Shown one piece after another: positions 1-8,815 of a DNA stretch of 26,229 nucleotides. The translations under genes were made by a program, and so were the position numbers. Numbering within the stretch: the first letter of the stretch is position 1; each line of letters begins with the position of its first letter. The stretch is from Lachnospiraceae bacterium (lineage in GTDB: Bacteria; Bacillota; Clostridia; Lachnospirales; Lachnospiraceae), in NCBI GenBank assembly GCA_021153325.1, contig JAGKTQ010000029.1, forward strand, positions 1-26,229, written 5' to 3'. The notes under the pieces were generated by a model, which saw only the letters and a program-made list of their open reading frames with translations, was not told the origin of the DNA and did not search any database.

Positions 1-123
1 GCTGCATGAAAAAATAAGAAACAAATCAGCTCTTTTTAAGCTGTTTGCATTAGATAAGAATATTTGAAATATATGCTTTGAACAGATTTTAGCATAGCCT
101 TTCAGCATAGTCAATTTTATTTT

Positions 124-630
124 CTATGCTAATCCGCAGCGCTCTATCAACATCTCCCCTGCCATCTCATCCATTTTTATAAAGATCAGCTTTTTCTTCA
201 AAAAAGGTTTTAAAGACTCCTCCAATTCTGCCTGATCACGCACTACAAAAGTACCATCTGTAAGAACAAGGATCAATTTGGAACGAGCATAAAACTTTTT
301 CAGATGTCCGGTCAATATTTCCAATGCTTTTTCTTTGCCCGTCTGCTCATACTTCTCAAAATAAGTGCCCATTTGAAGATATGCCATCGGCGTCACTTCC
401 TTTATCAACTCACTATCGCTTCTCCACTGGATCGTATTCAGACGCACATTGCGAAATATTTCATTTTGCTGCTTTAATGCTGTCACAAGCTCTTTTGCGG
501 TTTCCATAGCGGTCTGTTTGGCTATATTACAATCAAATACAATTGCCATCTCCAAAATACCGCCTCGGTAATTTCCCTGCACATGAAGTACTTGTTCCAC
601 TACATTACGCAATTTGATCTTTGCTAGCAT
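124..630 (-). CDS. von Willebrand A-like domain protein of unknown function
   Basis: This is a 168-residue soluble protein with no signal peptide or membrane segment. Its pattern resembles a small von Willebrand A fold: a buried strand ending in FDCN (Asp33) near the N-terminus, a long amphipathic helix, and a second buried strand LILVLTDG (residues 119-126) where vWA proteins carry the TDG metal-site turn. The usual DxSxS motif is replaced by DCN, so the metal site may be degenerate. The start is supported by GGAGGG seven bases upstream of the ATG. The gene lies downstream of pulA on the same strand but behind the pulA terminator, so it is probably a separate unit. No function is assigned; the fold call comes from motif reading only. 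Confidence 0.6.
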   Translation of the reverse strand: MLAKIKLRNVVEQVLHVQGNYRGGILEMAIVFDCNIAKQTAMETAKELVTALKQQNEIFRNVRLNTIQWRSDSELIKEVTPMAYLQMGTYFEKYEQTGKEKALEILTGHLKKFYARSKLILVLTDGTFVVRDQAELEESLKPFLKKKLIFIKMDEMAGEMLIERCGLA

Positions 631-675
631 TTCTTTCCCTCCATACAGAATACAATGTCTGTCCTTTTCTATATT

Positions 676-707
676 TTAAAGAAGGAGTACCTTAATGGCA
701 CTCCTTC
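676..707 (-). terminator. Rho-independent terminator after pulA
   Basis: The sequence holds an 11-bp inverted repeat, GAAGGAGTACC and GGCACTCCTTC, separated by five bases. On the minus strand it is followed by a T-rich run. It sits just beyond the pulA stop codon and ahead of the 168-residue gene. Confidence 0.8.
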
Positions 708-717
708 TAAAAGTTAA

Positions 718-3700
718 TTAGTCTTTCTTTTGCCCTTTTTTCTTTTTCACTATCACTACTACTGCCACAACTCCAAGTACAACTCCTGCGCAGATCAGTA
801 CCGTGCTCAAAATACCATGACTGCTCTCTGCATTTTGTCCTGCAGTCTCTACTGCTTCATTACCAGAAGTGCCTTTCGTCAATACCATAGCAGAGATACC
901 TTCTACCGTAACTGTGCCTTCTGCAGTACCCAGAACTTCACAGCCTGCCTTTTCACCATTTACATAAATATCCCATTTACCTTCTGGGAGTGTTATCTGC
1001 GTAGAATCTGCATTTCCATTATAAATAACGAAAATATCTTCCGCAATTTCACCATTTGGACTGTTTTCAATCGTATATGCTACTACATTAGCATCCAATC
1101 CTTCCACAAAGGTCAAATTATTCTGAACGTCTTCTGCAGTCGTCATTCGGAATGCACCATGTGCTTTTCGGAATGCGATCAATCCCTTGTAATATTCGTA
1201 TACGTCCATTACATTCCCTTTGTCATCCCATTTCAGGCTGTTTGTAGCATCCGATGAGCAATAACTGTTTTCGTCAAATCCTGTTTCTGATGTGTCTGAT
1301 GGTTTGGAACGGAGCATTTCCTCTCCTGCCTGGAAGAACGGAACACCCTGTGAAGTAAACACAATGGCACTTGCCAGCTTGTTCATCTTGATTCGGTCTT
1401 CCTCGCTGTCATCCGCATTTGAAATTGCCAATTTATCCCAAAGTGTTAAATTATCATGACAGGACACATAGTTAATACTCTGTCCCGGCTGTCCAGACCA
1501 GAAATTATCGCTCTTTTCATGTTCTTCTATATTTACCTGTGGATGCTCTATAGCTCCCACTACACTAAATTGAATACTTTCTTCCAAACCTTCCTTACCA
1601 CTTACAAAGCCGGTATCATAAGCATCAAATACATTTCCTTTGATGGCATCTCGAATGTCATCACTGAAGGCACCCACTCTGTCCATCTGATAAGTGTGCT
1701 TTTTCGTTGCCTGCAAGGAAGAATCTATTGCAGCATCTCCACTGGTCCATCCTTCTCCATAAATGATAATCGATGGATCTACTTCATCCAGCGCCTCACG
1801 AACTGCCTGCATTGTCTCAGTGTCATGAATACCCATCAGGTCAAAACGGAAACCGTCAACGTGATATTCTTCTGCCCAGTAAACTACAGAATCCACAATA
1901 TATTTACGCATCATTGCACGCTCAGAAGCGGTTTCATTTCCACAGCCTGATGCATTGGAGTAATTATCACCATTTTTGCGATAATAATAATCCGGTACAG
2001 TCTGTTGGAACCAGGATTCTTCTGTATTGTAAGTATGATTGTAAACTACGTCCATAACAACGCGGATATCGTTCTCATGAAGTGTCTGTATCATTTCTTT
2101 CATCTCCTGTACACGGACTTCTCCGTTGTAAGGATCTGTACTGTAAGAACCTTCCGGCACATTGTAGTTTTTCGGATCATATCCCCAGTTAAACTGACTG
2201 GAATCTGTCTTACTTTCATCTACCGATGCATAATCAAAACTCGGCAGAAGCTGTACGTGCGTAATTCCTAAATCTTTCAAATGGTCAAGACCAGTCGGAA
2301 GTCCGTCACTGTTTGTCGTTCCTGTTTCGGTCAAGCCTAAAAATTTACCTGCATTCTGAATACCAGAAGAAGAATCGGAAGACAGATCTCTAATATGTAA
2401 TTCATAAATAACTGCATCTGTAGCATTGACAAATTCCGGTCTTACATCCTCATCAAAGCCTTCCGGGTCAGTAGCATCCAAGTCCAAGATCATACCTCGG
2501 TTTCCGTTAACACCAGTACTTCTCGCATATAAATCTACTGTTTCGTTCACAGTATCACCGATTTTTACGGAATAAGTATAGTATACACCATTCAGATCTC
2601 CTTCTTTTTCATAAATCCATGTTCCCTTTACATCTGCCTGCATCGGAACGGTTTCTATTAAATTATCACCGTCACCTTTTTCATAAAGGTTCAAGGAAAC
2701 TTCAGCTGCAGTCGGTGCCCATACACGGAATTTTGTGCTTTCCTTTGTATAAGTAGCACCGAGATCATCTCCGTCATAAGCAAATGCCTCATCAAAGTAA
2801 GTAGAACCGATCACTTTTCTCATGGATACTTCACAGCCCTCATACCCTTCTCTTTCAATGGTATAAGTTTTGGATAAATCCAGCGGATCTTTCATGATCA
2901 GATAGGCTGTTTTTTCTACCTTCGGACTTTCCGACCAAACCTTTACGATCGGATAAGTATTACCGTCCTGATCAGTCACGGTAAATTTACTTCCTTCTGT
3001 TGTGTCCGCTGTATCGATCGGACTGGACAACGTGAAAATGATCTGTTTACTTGTCGTTTCCCCAAAATAAGCATCGGCAATTACCGGACTGTAATTTACT
3101 TCTGCTTCGTCATACCAGATTGCTGGATTTCCTTCTACCATATATACATCCAACACATTATCTACCGCTTTTGTCAGATCTATCGTTCTGTCATTGACAG
3201 CATCGGCTTCTCCATTTTGGTAAATTCGTACTCCAGCAGTTGTTACACCATCTTCCGGCATAAGTCCTACCTGAAATACTGCTCCAAAATTATCCGTTTC
3301 CACATAAGGATAAGAACCGCCTACTTCGTCACCTGTCCATGCATAAGCCTCTACGGTATCCGCAGCATATGTGCCTTCAAAATTGTAATAATGTACATTC
3401 AATTTGATAGCGTCTTCCTCATTATAAAGATTCAAACGTTCCTCTTCCATTGCCGCAAAATCATAACTTTCTGCGCCCTCTGGTGCTTCCGTTGCAAATT
3501 CTGCTTCACCGCTCGTTACCCAGATTTCCATAACATCCTTTTCCATAGTCACGAAACGGTCATCCGTCACATCTTTTTCTTCCCACTCATTCAAACGAAT
3601 AATAAATCCGATTTTGGATGGTGAGGAATTACTTTGGTAAACAGCTACCTTTCCGAAGGAATCTTCCCCGGTAAAGGACACCTGCTGTCCATCCTTTCCA

Positions 3701-3873
3701 TCTTCCCATACCCAAAGATTCCAGCCTTCATAATTGCCGTCAGCTCGTCCCCCGTAATGAATGATTAATGTCGTACCTGCCGCATAAGAAACGGTGCTTG
3801 GTACAAGGCTGGAAAATACTGCCATAAATACCATCAGTATTCCCATAAGCGCTGCTGTAATTCTTTTTCGCAT
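718..3873 (-). CDS. pulA: Secreted, membrane-anchored type I pullulanase
   Basis: This is a 1051-residue pullulanase that hydrolyses alpha-1,6 branches of pullulan, glycogen and starch at the cell surface. An N-terminal signal peptide (residues 1-32, ending around SYAA) is followed by two CBM41/PUD-like starch-binding modules (about 33-120 and 155-245), an Ig-like segment (about 260-350), a CBM48-like module (about 365-450) and the GH13 catalytic domain (about 480-900). The pullulanase signature appears as FNWGYDP at 561. The conserved regions are DVVYNH (608-613), DGFRFD with nucleophile Asp678, GEGW with acid/base Glu707, and HDN with Asp807. A beta domain follows. The C-terminus is a single hydrophobic segment (1021-1042) with a Lys-rich tail and no LPXTG, so the enzyme is probably held by the membrane rather than by sortase. 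The start is supported by GGGAGGG upstream of the ATG. Confidence 0.95.
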   Translation of the reverse strand: MRKRITAALMGILMVFMAVFSSLVPSTVSYAAGTTLIIHYGGRADGNYEGWNLWVWEDGKDGQQVSFTGEDSFGKVAVYQSNSSPSKIGFIIRLNEWEEKDVTDDRFVTMEKDVMEIWVTSGEAEFATEAPEGAESYDFAAMEEERLNLYNEEDAIKLNVHYYNFEGTYAADTVEAYAWTGDEVGGSYPYVETDNFGAVFQVGLMPEDGVTTAGVRIYQNGEADAVNDRTIDLTKAVDNVLDVYMVEGNPAIWYDEAEVNYSPVIADAYFGETTSKQIIFTLSSPIDTADTTEGSKFTVTDQDGNTYPIVKVWSESPKVEKTAYLIMKDPLDLSKTYTIEREGYEGCEVSMRKVIGSTYFDEAFAYDGDDLGATYTKESTKFRVWAPTAAEVSLNLYEKGDGDNLIETVPMQADVKGTWIYEKEGDLNGVYYTYSVKIGDTVNETVDLYARSTGVNGNRGMILDLDATDPEGFDEDVRPEFVNATDAVIYELHIRDLSSDSSSGIQNAGKFLGLTETGTTNSDGLPTGLDHLKDLGITHVQLLPSFDYASVDESKTDSSQFNWGYDPKNYNVPEGSYSTDPYNGEVRVQEMKEMIQTLHENDIRVVMDVVYNHTYNTEESWFQQTVPDYYYRKNGDNYSNASGCGNETASERAMMRKYIVDSVVYWAEEYHVDGFRFDLMGIHDTETMQAVREALDEVDPSIIIYGEGWTSGDAAIDSSLQATKKHTYQMDRVGAFSDDIRDAIKGNVFDAYDTGFVSGKEGLEESIQFSVVGAIEHPQVNIEEHEKSDNFWSGQPGQSINYVSCHDNLTLWDKLAISNADDSEEDRIKMNKLASAIVFTSQGVPFFQAGEEMLRSKPSDTSETGFDENSYCSSDATNSLKWDDKGNVMDVYEYYKGLIAFRKAHGAFRMTTAEDVQNNLTFVEGLDANVVAYTIENSPNGEIAEDIFVIYNGNADSTQITLPEGKWDIYVNGEKAGCEVLGTAEGTVTVEGISAMVLTKGTSGNEAVETAGQNAESSHGILSTVLICAGVVLGVVAVVVIVKKKKGQKKD

Positions 3874-3902
3874 AAATACCCTCCCTTGTTTTTTATATGT
3901 TC

Positions 3903-3931
3903 ATTATAGCATTCGACCTATACATAGTCTA
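3903..3931 (-). promoter_or_regulatory. Probable pulA promoter (sigma-A type, extended -10)
   Basis: On the minus strand TGCTATAAT gives an extended -10 with a perfect TATAAT core (3903-3908). TAGACT (3926-3931) lies 17 bases upstream as a weak -35. It is about 30 bases before the pulA start codon. No convincing CcpA operator was recognised next to it. Confidence 0.7.
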
Positions 3932-4005
3932 AATAATTTTCGCATTTTTTCGTAAAATTTAGTCTTCTTTTTTTGTTAAAAAATACCAAGTAATACAAAA
4001 AACAA

Positions 4006-4033
4006 TTTACATCTTTCCAATTTATGGTATTCT
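4006..4033 (+). promoter_or_regulatory. Candidate promoter for the YeiH-family gene
   Basis: TTTACA (4006-4011) and TATTCT (4028-4033) are separated by 16 bases. They lie about 45 bases before the ATG at 4077, in the divergent intergenic region shared with pulA. Confidence 0.5.
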
Positions 4034-4076
4034 ATTCACTGGTGAAAAACAAACAAAGGAAAAAGGTGAGGTACTT

Positions 4077-5108
4077 ATGAATTTTATTAAGAAAAACTGG
4101 CAGGGCTTTGTTCTCTGTCTTATTATTGCAGTTCCGGCATGGTTTTTAGGTAAAAAATTCCCGATTATCGGCGGACCTGTCATTGCTATTTTAGCCGGTA
4201 TGATCATCACTCTTTTTATCAAAGATAAAAGTGCTTTTGAACCCGGTATTAAATTTACTTCCAAGAAGATCTTGCAGTATGCTGTTATTCTGCTTGGATT
4301 TGGACTCAATTTAAATGTTATTTTGGAAACTGGAAAACAGTCACTTCCCATCATCCTTGCAACGATCTCCACATCCCTGATTATCGCCTTTGTACTGCAT
4401 AAGGTGATGCACATTCCGGGACGTATTTCTACTTTAATCGGTGTCGGTTCTTCTATCTGCGGTGGTTCTGCCATTGCTGCTACTGCACCGGTCATTGATG
4501 CCGACGATGAAGAAGTCGCACAGGCAATTTCCGTTATTTTCTTTTTCAATGTACTGGCTGCTATTCTTTTCCCACAGTTCGGCTCATTAATAGGTTTTTC
4601 TACTACAAGTGGAGAAGCATTCGGTATTTTTGCAGGTACTGCAGTCAATGATACTTCTTCTGTTACCGCCGCTGCATCCACCTGGGACAGTATGTGGAAC
4701 TTAGGTACAGAAACTTTGGATAAAGCCGTTACTGTAAAATTAACAAGAACTTTAGCCATTATCCCAATTACATTAGTTCTTGCTTTTATCCGTACCAAGA
4801 AAAATAAAGACCAGGATGGTACAAAAGTAGATTTCAAAAAAATCTTTCCATTTTTCATCCTCTACTTTATACTCGCCTCCGTTATTACAACAGTTGCGGT
4901 AAATTGTGGCGTAGACGCTTCCTTTTTTACACCGCTTAAGGACTTGAGTAAATTCTTTATCATCCTTGCTATGGCAGCGATCGGATTGAATACGGACATT
5001 GTGAAATTAGTAAAAACAAGTGGAAAGCCGATTATTATGGGACTTTGCTGCTGGGTCGGCATTACCTGTGTCAGTCTCTTATTCCAGCATATTTTAGGTA
5101 TTTGGTAA
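4077..5108 (+). CDS. YeiH/UPF0324 family membrane protein (putative sulfate exporter family)
   Basis: This is a 343-residue polytopic membrane protein of the conserved YeiH family (Pfam Cons_hypoth698), with about ten hydrophobic segments. The family-typical stretch GVGSSICGGSAIAA lies around residue 122, followed by an acidic DADDEE turn. A second family motif, GTAVNDTSSV, lies around 187. Length is normal for the family. Some members are annotated as sulfate exporters, but the substrate is not firmly known. A good ribosome site (AAGGTGAGG) precedes the ATG. The gene ends 42 bases before dpaA on the same strand. Its role next to the spore genes is unclear, and linkage may be only positional. 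Confidence 0.85.
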   Translation: MNFIKKNWQGFVLCLIIAVPAWFLGKKFPIIGGPVIAILAGMIITLFIKDKSAFEPGIKFTSKKILQYAVILLGFGLNLNVILETGKQSLPIILATISTSLIIAFVLHKVMHIPGRISTLIGVGSSICGGSAIAATAPVIDADDEEVAQAISVIFFFNVLAAILFPQFGSLIGFSTTSGEAFGIFAGTAVNDTSSVTAAASTWDSMWNLGTETLDKAVTVKLTRTLAIIPITLVLAFIRTKKNKDQDGTKVDFKKIFPFFILYFILASVITTVAVNCGVDASFFTPLKDLSKFFIILAMAAIGLNTDIVKLVKTSGKPIIMGLCCWVGITCVSLLFQHILGIW

Positions 5109-5118
5109 GAAACTTTTG

Positions 5119-5127
5119 CATAGAATA
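5119..5127 (+). promoter_or_regulatory. Possible sigma-K -10 element ahead of dpaA
   Basis: CATAGAATA matches the sigma-K -10 consensus CATAnnnTA exactly and lies 24 bases before the dpaA start. Sigma-K drives late mother-cell genes including dipicolinate synthase in spore formers. I see no convincing AC-type -35 at the expected distance, so this is only a candidate. Confidence 0.45.
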
Positions 5128-5150
5128 GGGAAAAACCTTTTGGAGCATTT

Positions 5151-5924
5151 ATGACCTTTACCCATCATTTTGCCGTTTTACCCGGAGATGAAAGACAGGA
5201 ACATCTGATTGATATTCTGCTTTCCAAAGGACATCAGGTTGCCTATGATATGCCACTTTTTAATCTTTGCGAAGCTGCACCCGTAGTACTTGGGGGCATT
5301 CCATTTAAGTTCACTTTTAAAGAGTTGTTCCTTGCAGATGGACAGCTCTTTTTTGGTGGCTGTCTTTCCGACGATTTTCTTTCTTCCTGCAAAGAAAATA
5401 ATATTCGTACGTTTGATTATATGGACGATAAGGAGCTTTCCATTTTTAATGGCATTTCCACTGCTGAGGGCATCCTTGCTGAGATGATACAAAATTCTTA
5501 CTTCCATCTGCACAACAGTCCCGTCCTGATATTTGGTTTCGGTATCTGTGGCAAAGCACTTGCCAAACGCCTCCTTAGCCTGCACATGAAGGTATGCATT
5601 TGTGCCAGAGACCCGCTTGCCCGTGCAGAAGCCATTTCACTCGGCTACGAAGCTATCTCCTTTGAAGACCTTCGCTTTCGCCTTCCCGGCTTTCTTTTTA
5701 TTGTAAATACAATCCCTGCTCTGATCTTGACCGAAAATCTATTAAATTTCGTGCATCCTGAATGTCTGCTCTGTGATATCGCCTCTTCACCGGGCGGGGT
5801 GGATTTAGAAGCCGCCAAAGCACTTTCCTTAAAAGTACGCACCCTTCCAGGCCTTCCCGGAAAATACTCTCCAAAATCCTCCGCTGCATTTATGGCTGAC
5901 TGCATTTTTAAGAACCTGATTTAA
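5151..5924 (+). CDS. dpaA: Dipicolinate synthase subunit A
   Basis: This is the 257-residue dehydrogenase-like subunit of dipicolinate synthase (SpoVFA). With DpaB it oxidises dihydroxy-tetrahydrodipicolinate, from the lysine branch, to dipicolinic acid in the sporulating mother cell. The N-terminus carries LPGDERQ, equivalent to the family's GGD-R-Q motif. A Rossmann nucleotide-binding motif IFGFGICG spans 127-134, followed by a helix and CARD. The C-terminus has the family's LPGLPGKYSPKSSA stretch. It is somewhat shorter than the roughly 290-300 residues usual in Bacillus. TTTGGAG precedes the ATG. dpaB follows 85 bases later, the standard order. Confidence 0.92.
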   Translation: MTFTHHFAVLPGDERQEHLIDILLSKGHQVAYDMPLFNLCEAAPVVLGGIPFKFTFKELFLADGQLFFGGCLSDDFLSSCKENNIRTFDYMDDKELSIFNGISTAEGILAEMIQNSYFHLHNSPVLIFGFGICGKALAKRLLSLHMKVCICARDPLARAEAISLGYEAISFEDLRFRLPGFLFIVNTIPALILTENLLNFVHPECLLCDIASSPGGVDLEAAKALSLKVRTLPGLPGKYSPKSSAAFMADCIFKNLI

Positions 5925-6009
5925 ACCTATTGCATACAACTAAACTAAAAAGCATTTTGTAGTATGACAGAACAACCTTGTCCTACTGCCATGATCAGAA
6001 AGGCTACTT

Positions 6010-6597
6010 ATGTCTCTTGAAGATGTAAAAATTGGAATTGCCTTTACAGGCTCCTTTTGCAGCTACAATCATATTTTCCCAGAGCTAGAAAAGCTTGCAA
6101 GTAAAGGTGCATATATCCAAACTATTTTTTCACATACTGCACAAACGACTGACAGCCGTTTTGGAGAAGCCAAAAACTTTTTAGAACGTGCCAAAGATAT
6201 TACCGGAAATGAACCTATTTTGTCCATAGAAGCAGCAGAGCCTATCGGACCAAAGGAGCTTTTGGATATTCTTGTCATTTTACCCTGCACCGGAAATACT
6301 CTTGCCAAACTTTCCCATGGTATTACAGACAGTCCCGTACTGATGGCTGCAAAGGCACACTTAAGAAATGAACGCCCTCTCGTTCTTTCTCTTGCCACAA
6401 ACGATGCTCTAGGAATGAATTTAAAAAATATTGGACTTATTTTGAATGTAAAAAATATTTATTTTATCCCCTTTGGGCAGGATGACCCGTTGAAGAAGCC
6501 AAATTCTATGGTTGCCCATACTTCACTTTTACTTCCTACTCTGGAACAGGCACTTTTAGGCAAACAGCTTCAGCCTGTCATCCAAAGTCCATTTTAG
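6010..6597 (+). CDS. dpaB: Dipicolinate synthase subunit B
   Basis: This is the 195-residue flavoprotein-like subunit of dipicolinate synthase (SpoVFB). It begins with the family-typical KIGIAFTGSFCSY, containing the phosphate-binding GSFC segment of the flavoprotein fold. It also has LPCTGNTLAKL-GITDSPV (about 96-114) and a C-terminal FVPFGQDDP-like segment (here FIPFGQDDP), all characteristic. Its length matches the family. It acts with DpaA in the mother cell to make the DPA later taken into the forespore. The 85-base gap from dpaA contains no terminator that I can see, and AAAGG lies before the ATG, so co-transcription with dpaA is likely. Confidence 0.93.
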   Translation: MSLEDVKIGIAFTGSFCSYNHIFPELEKLASKGAYIQTIFSHTAQTTDSRFGEAKNFLERAKDITGNEPILSIEAAEPIGPKELLDILVILPCTGNTLAKLSHGITDSPVLMAAKAHLRNERPLVLSLATNDALGMNLKNIGLILNVKNIYFIPFGQDDPLKKPNSMVAHTSLLLPTLEQALLGKQLQPVIQSPF

Positions 6598-6625
6598 TCA
6601 TTGCAAAGAAAGGCAAACTTATTTT

Positions 6626-8467
6626 ATGTGTGGAATCGCAGGTTTTTTTCATACAAAAAGAAATTTTTTAGAGGAAAAAGACTATTTTTCCTCTGTATTA
6701 AATACGATGCGCGAATCCATAAGTCATCGCGGAAACGACGAAAACGGTATTTTCCTATCCTCCCACTGTGGCCTTGCACATGCAAGGCTTTCCATCATCG
6801 ATCTGCAGACCGGAAGCCAACCCATGGTACGTACAGAAAATGGAAATACTTGTGCTATTATTCATAACGGAGAAGTTTACAACATGCAGGAATTAAGAGA
6901 AGAATTAGAGAAAAAAGGGCACTCTTTCCAGACGACCAGTGATACAGAAGTCCTTCTTGCAGGCTACATGACAGAAGGAGTCTCTTTTATAGAAAAAGTA
7001 AACGGCATTTTTGCTTATGCCATCTACGATGAGCAATTAGAGCGTTTATTTCTGTTCCGTGACCGTCTTGGTGTCAAACCTTTATTTTTTATGCAATATG
7101 ATGATACCTTTCTGTTTGCCTCCGAGTTAAAAGGTCTGTTTGCCTATCCGGGCAATGCACCAATCATTGACAAAAAAAGCTTATGTGAGATTTTTGCACT
7201 CGGTCCTGCCAAAACATATGGAACTGGCGTTTTCCAAAATACAAAAGAAGTGCTTCCGGGAACCTTTCTTTCCCTTTCTGCAAATGGTATCGCAGAGCAT
7301 ACCTACTGGAAGCTTCAAAGCGCCCCTCATGAAGATGACTTTGAAGAAACCATCGAAAAAACAGCTTTTCTCATTCAAGATTCTGTCAAAAAACAACTGC
7401 TTTCTGATGTACCTGTCTGTACCTTTTTGTCAGGTGGTATCGACAGCAGTCTTGTGACCTCCATCAGTGCTCGCGAATTAAACAAAAAAGGAATCCCTCT
7501 TTCCAGCTACTCCTTTGATTTTAAAGACAATTCCATTCATTTTAAGTCAAACTCTTTTCAGCCCTCCGAAGACCGTCCTTTTGTCGAAAAAATGATAGCC
7601 TACTGTGGCACGGATCACACCTTTTTAGAATGTGACAACGATGACTTGATCCAAAACCTTTATCGCACTGTAGATGCAAGAGATCTGCCATGCATGGCGG
7701 ATGTCGAATCCTCCCTGCTATACTTCTGCAAAGAGGTGGTGCAAAACCATAAGGTAGCTCTGACCGGTGAATGTGCAGATGAGATTTTTGGCGGTTATCC
7801 ATGGTTTCACAAAAAAGAATGTTTTGAGGCGGATAGCTTTCCCTGGACAATGGATATGTCTCCACGCAAACTTCTGCTAAAGGATGAAATTCTCGCAGAG
7901 CTCCCGTTGGAAGACTACGCCCATAATGCCTACGAAGCAACGATTGCCGAGACACCGGTATCAATAGGTGAAGACCCTGTTGAAAAACGGCGTCGGGAAA
8001 TCGCATACTTAAATTTAAAATGGTTCATGACCACTTTACTTGACCGTATGGATCGCACAAGTATGTCCTGTGGTCTGGAAGCAAGAGTTCCTTTTGCCGA
8101 CCACCGCATTGTAGAATATGTCTGGAATGTTCCATGGGAAATGAAGTGTCCGAACGGACTTGTAAAAGGCTTGCTGCGCTATGCCTCCACAGGATTTTTA
8201 CCGGATGCCGTGCTGTACCGCAAAAAGAGTCCCTACCCTAAAACTTATAATCCGGAATACGAAAAACTACTTGGAACGATGCTATGGGAAGTGTTAGAAG
8301 ATGCTTCCTCTCCACTTAATACTTTTATTGACAAACAGAAAGTGCGCTCCTTTTTAGAAACACCTTCTGATTATGGGAAGCCTTTTTATGGGCAATTAAT
8401 GGCAGGTCCCCAACTTTTGGCTTACTTACTTCAAGTGAATTACTGGCTCACAAAATATGGATGCTAA
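6626..8467 (+). CDS. asnB: Asparagine synthetase (glutamine-hydrolysing), class B
   Basis: This is a 613-residue two-domain enzyme that converts aspartate, glutamine and ATP to asparagine. The start is fixed by Cys2 (MCGIAGF), the glutaminase nucleophile exposed after removal of Met1. The glutaminase half shows LSIIDL, HNGEVYN and TDTEVLL. The synthetase half shows the ATP-pyrophosphatase loop LSGGIDSS near residue 270 and a later GECADEIFGGY motif. The C-terminal half is complete. It begins 28 bases after dpaB on the same strand, so it is probably part of the dpaAB transcript. In Bacillus subtilis one of three asparagine synthetases (AsnO) is sporulation-specific, so this copy may likewise serve sporulation; that is inference from context. 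Confidence 0.93.
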   Translation: MCGIAGFFHTKRNFLEEKDYFSSVLNTMRESISHRGNDENGIFLSSHCGLAHARLSIIDLQTGSQPMVRTENGNTCAIIHNGEVYNMQELREELEKKGHSFQTTSDTEVLLAGYMTEGVSFIEKVNGIFAYAIYDEQLERLFLFRDRLGVKPLFFMQYDDTFLFASELKGLFAYPGNAPIIDKKSLCEIFALGPAKTYGTGVFQNTKEVLPGTFLSLSANGIAEHTYWKLQSAPHEDDFEETIEKTAFLIQDSVKKQLLSDVPVCTFLSGGIDSSLVTSISARELNKKGIPLSSYSFDFKDNSIHFKSNSFQPSEDRPFVEKMIAYCGTDHTFLECDNDDLIQNLYRTVDARDLPCMADVESSLLYFCKEVVQNHKVALTGECADEIFGGYPWFHKKECFEADSFPWTMDMSPRKLLLKDEILAELPLEDYAHNAYEATIAETPVSIGEDPVEKRRREIAYLNLKWFMTTLLDRMDRTSMSCGLEARVPFADHRIVEYVWNVPWEMKCPNGLVKGLLRYASTGFLPDAVLYRKKSPYPKTYNPEYEKLLGTMLWEVLEDASSPLNTFIDKQKVRSFLETPSDYGKPFYGQLMAGPQLLAYLLQVNYWLTKYGC

Positions 8468-8567
8468 GAATCTGTTAAGAGTCTTTACAACCTCTTTTTT
8501 CTTATCCTTTGACTGTTAAAATACACCATGTTGACATATTTACTTAAAGAAGAAAGGAGCTGGCAAT

Positions 8568-8711
8568 ATGGATTTTCTTATAATGATTATTGCATTTGTT
8601 GGTATTGCAGCCGGTTTGATTTCTACTGCATATTTAATGATCAGCATTCCAGCTGTTCTCATTTGGAAATTTTACCGTAAAGTACGTTACAAAATTCCAA
8701 TGACTATGTAA
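8568..8711 (+). CDS. 47-residue single-pass membrane peptide
   Basis: This is a short gene with a clear ribosome site (AAAGGAG, 8553-8559) eight bases before its ATG and a strong terminator about 40 bases after its stop. The product is one long hydrophobic segment (about residues 3-33) followed by a basic tail (KFYRKVRYK), as in a small membrane protein with its C-terminus inside the cell. It lies 100 bases after asnB and may have its own promoter. I do not recognise the family. A role in sporulation would rest only on its neighbours. The reading frame, ribosome site and terminator make it a credible gene. Confidence 0.65.
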   Translation: MDFLIMIIAFVGIAAGLISTAYLMISIPAVLIWKFYRKVRYKIPMTM

Positions 8712-8751
8712 CTGTATTTGCCCGTGTAATTTCTTATGTAATCTATATACT

Positions 8752-8790
8752 AGAAAAAGCCCGTAATCTTCTGATTTACAGGCTTTTTCT
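8752..8790. terminator. Bidirectional terminator between converging genes
   Basis: A long inverted repeat, AGAAAAAGCC-C-GTAA with TTAC-A-GGCTTTTTCT, has T-rich tails on both strands. It separates the plus-strand spore region from the minus-strand genes. The single mismatch becomes a G-U pair on the minus strand. Confidence 0.85.
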
Positions 8791-8815
8791 TTATATTGTT
8801 CCTTGTTCTTCACAT

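Noticed and set aside
1456..1950. Plus-strand open frames within the pullulanase gene
   Set aside because: They are antisense to a gene with intact catalytic motifs and show no domain or ribosome-site support.
4022..4858. Long open frame antisense to the YeiH-family gene
   Set aside because: The opposite strand encodes a clear conserved membrane protein. The antisense product has no family features and no ribosome site.
8475..8500. Terminator directly after asnB
   Set aside because: Only a five-base-pair stem precedes the T run; too weak to call, so read-through into the 47-residue gene is possible.
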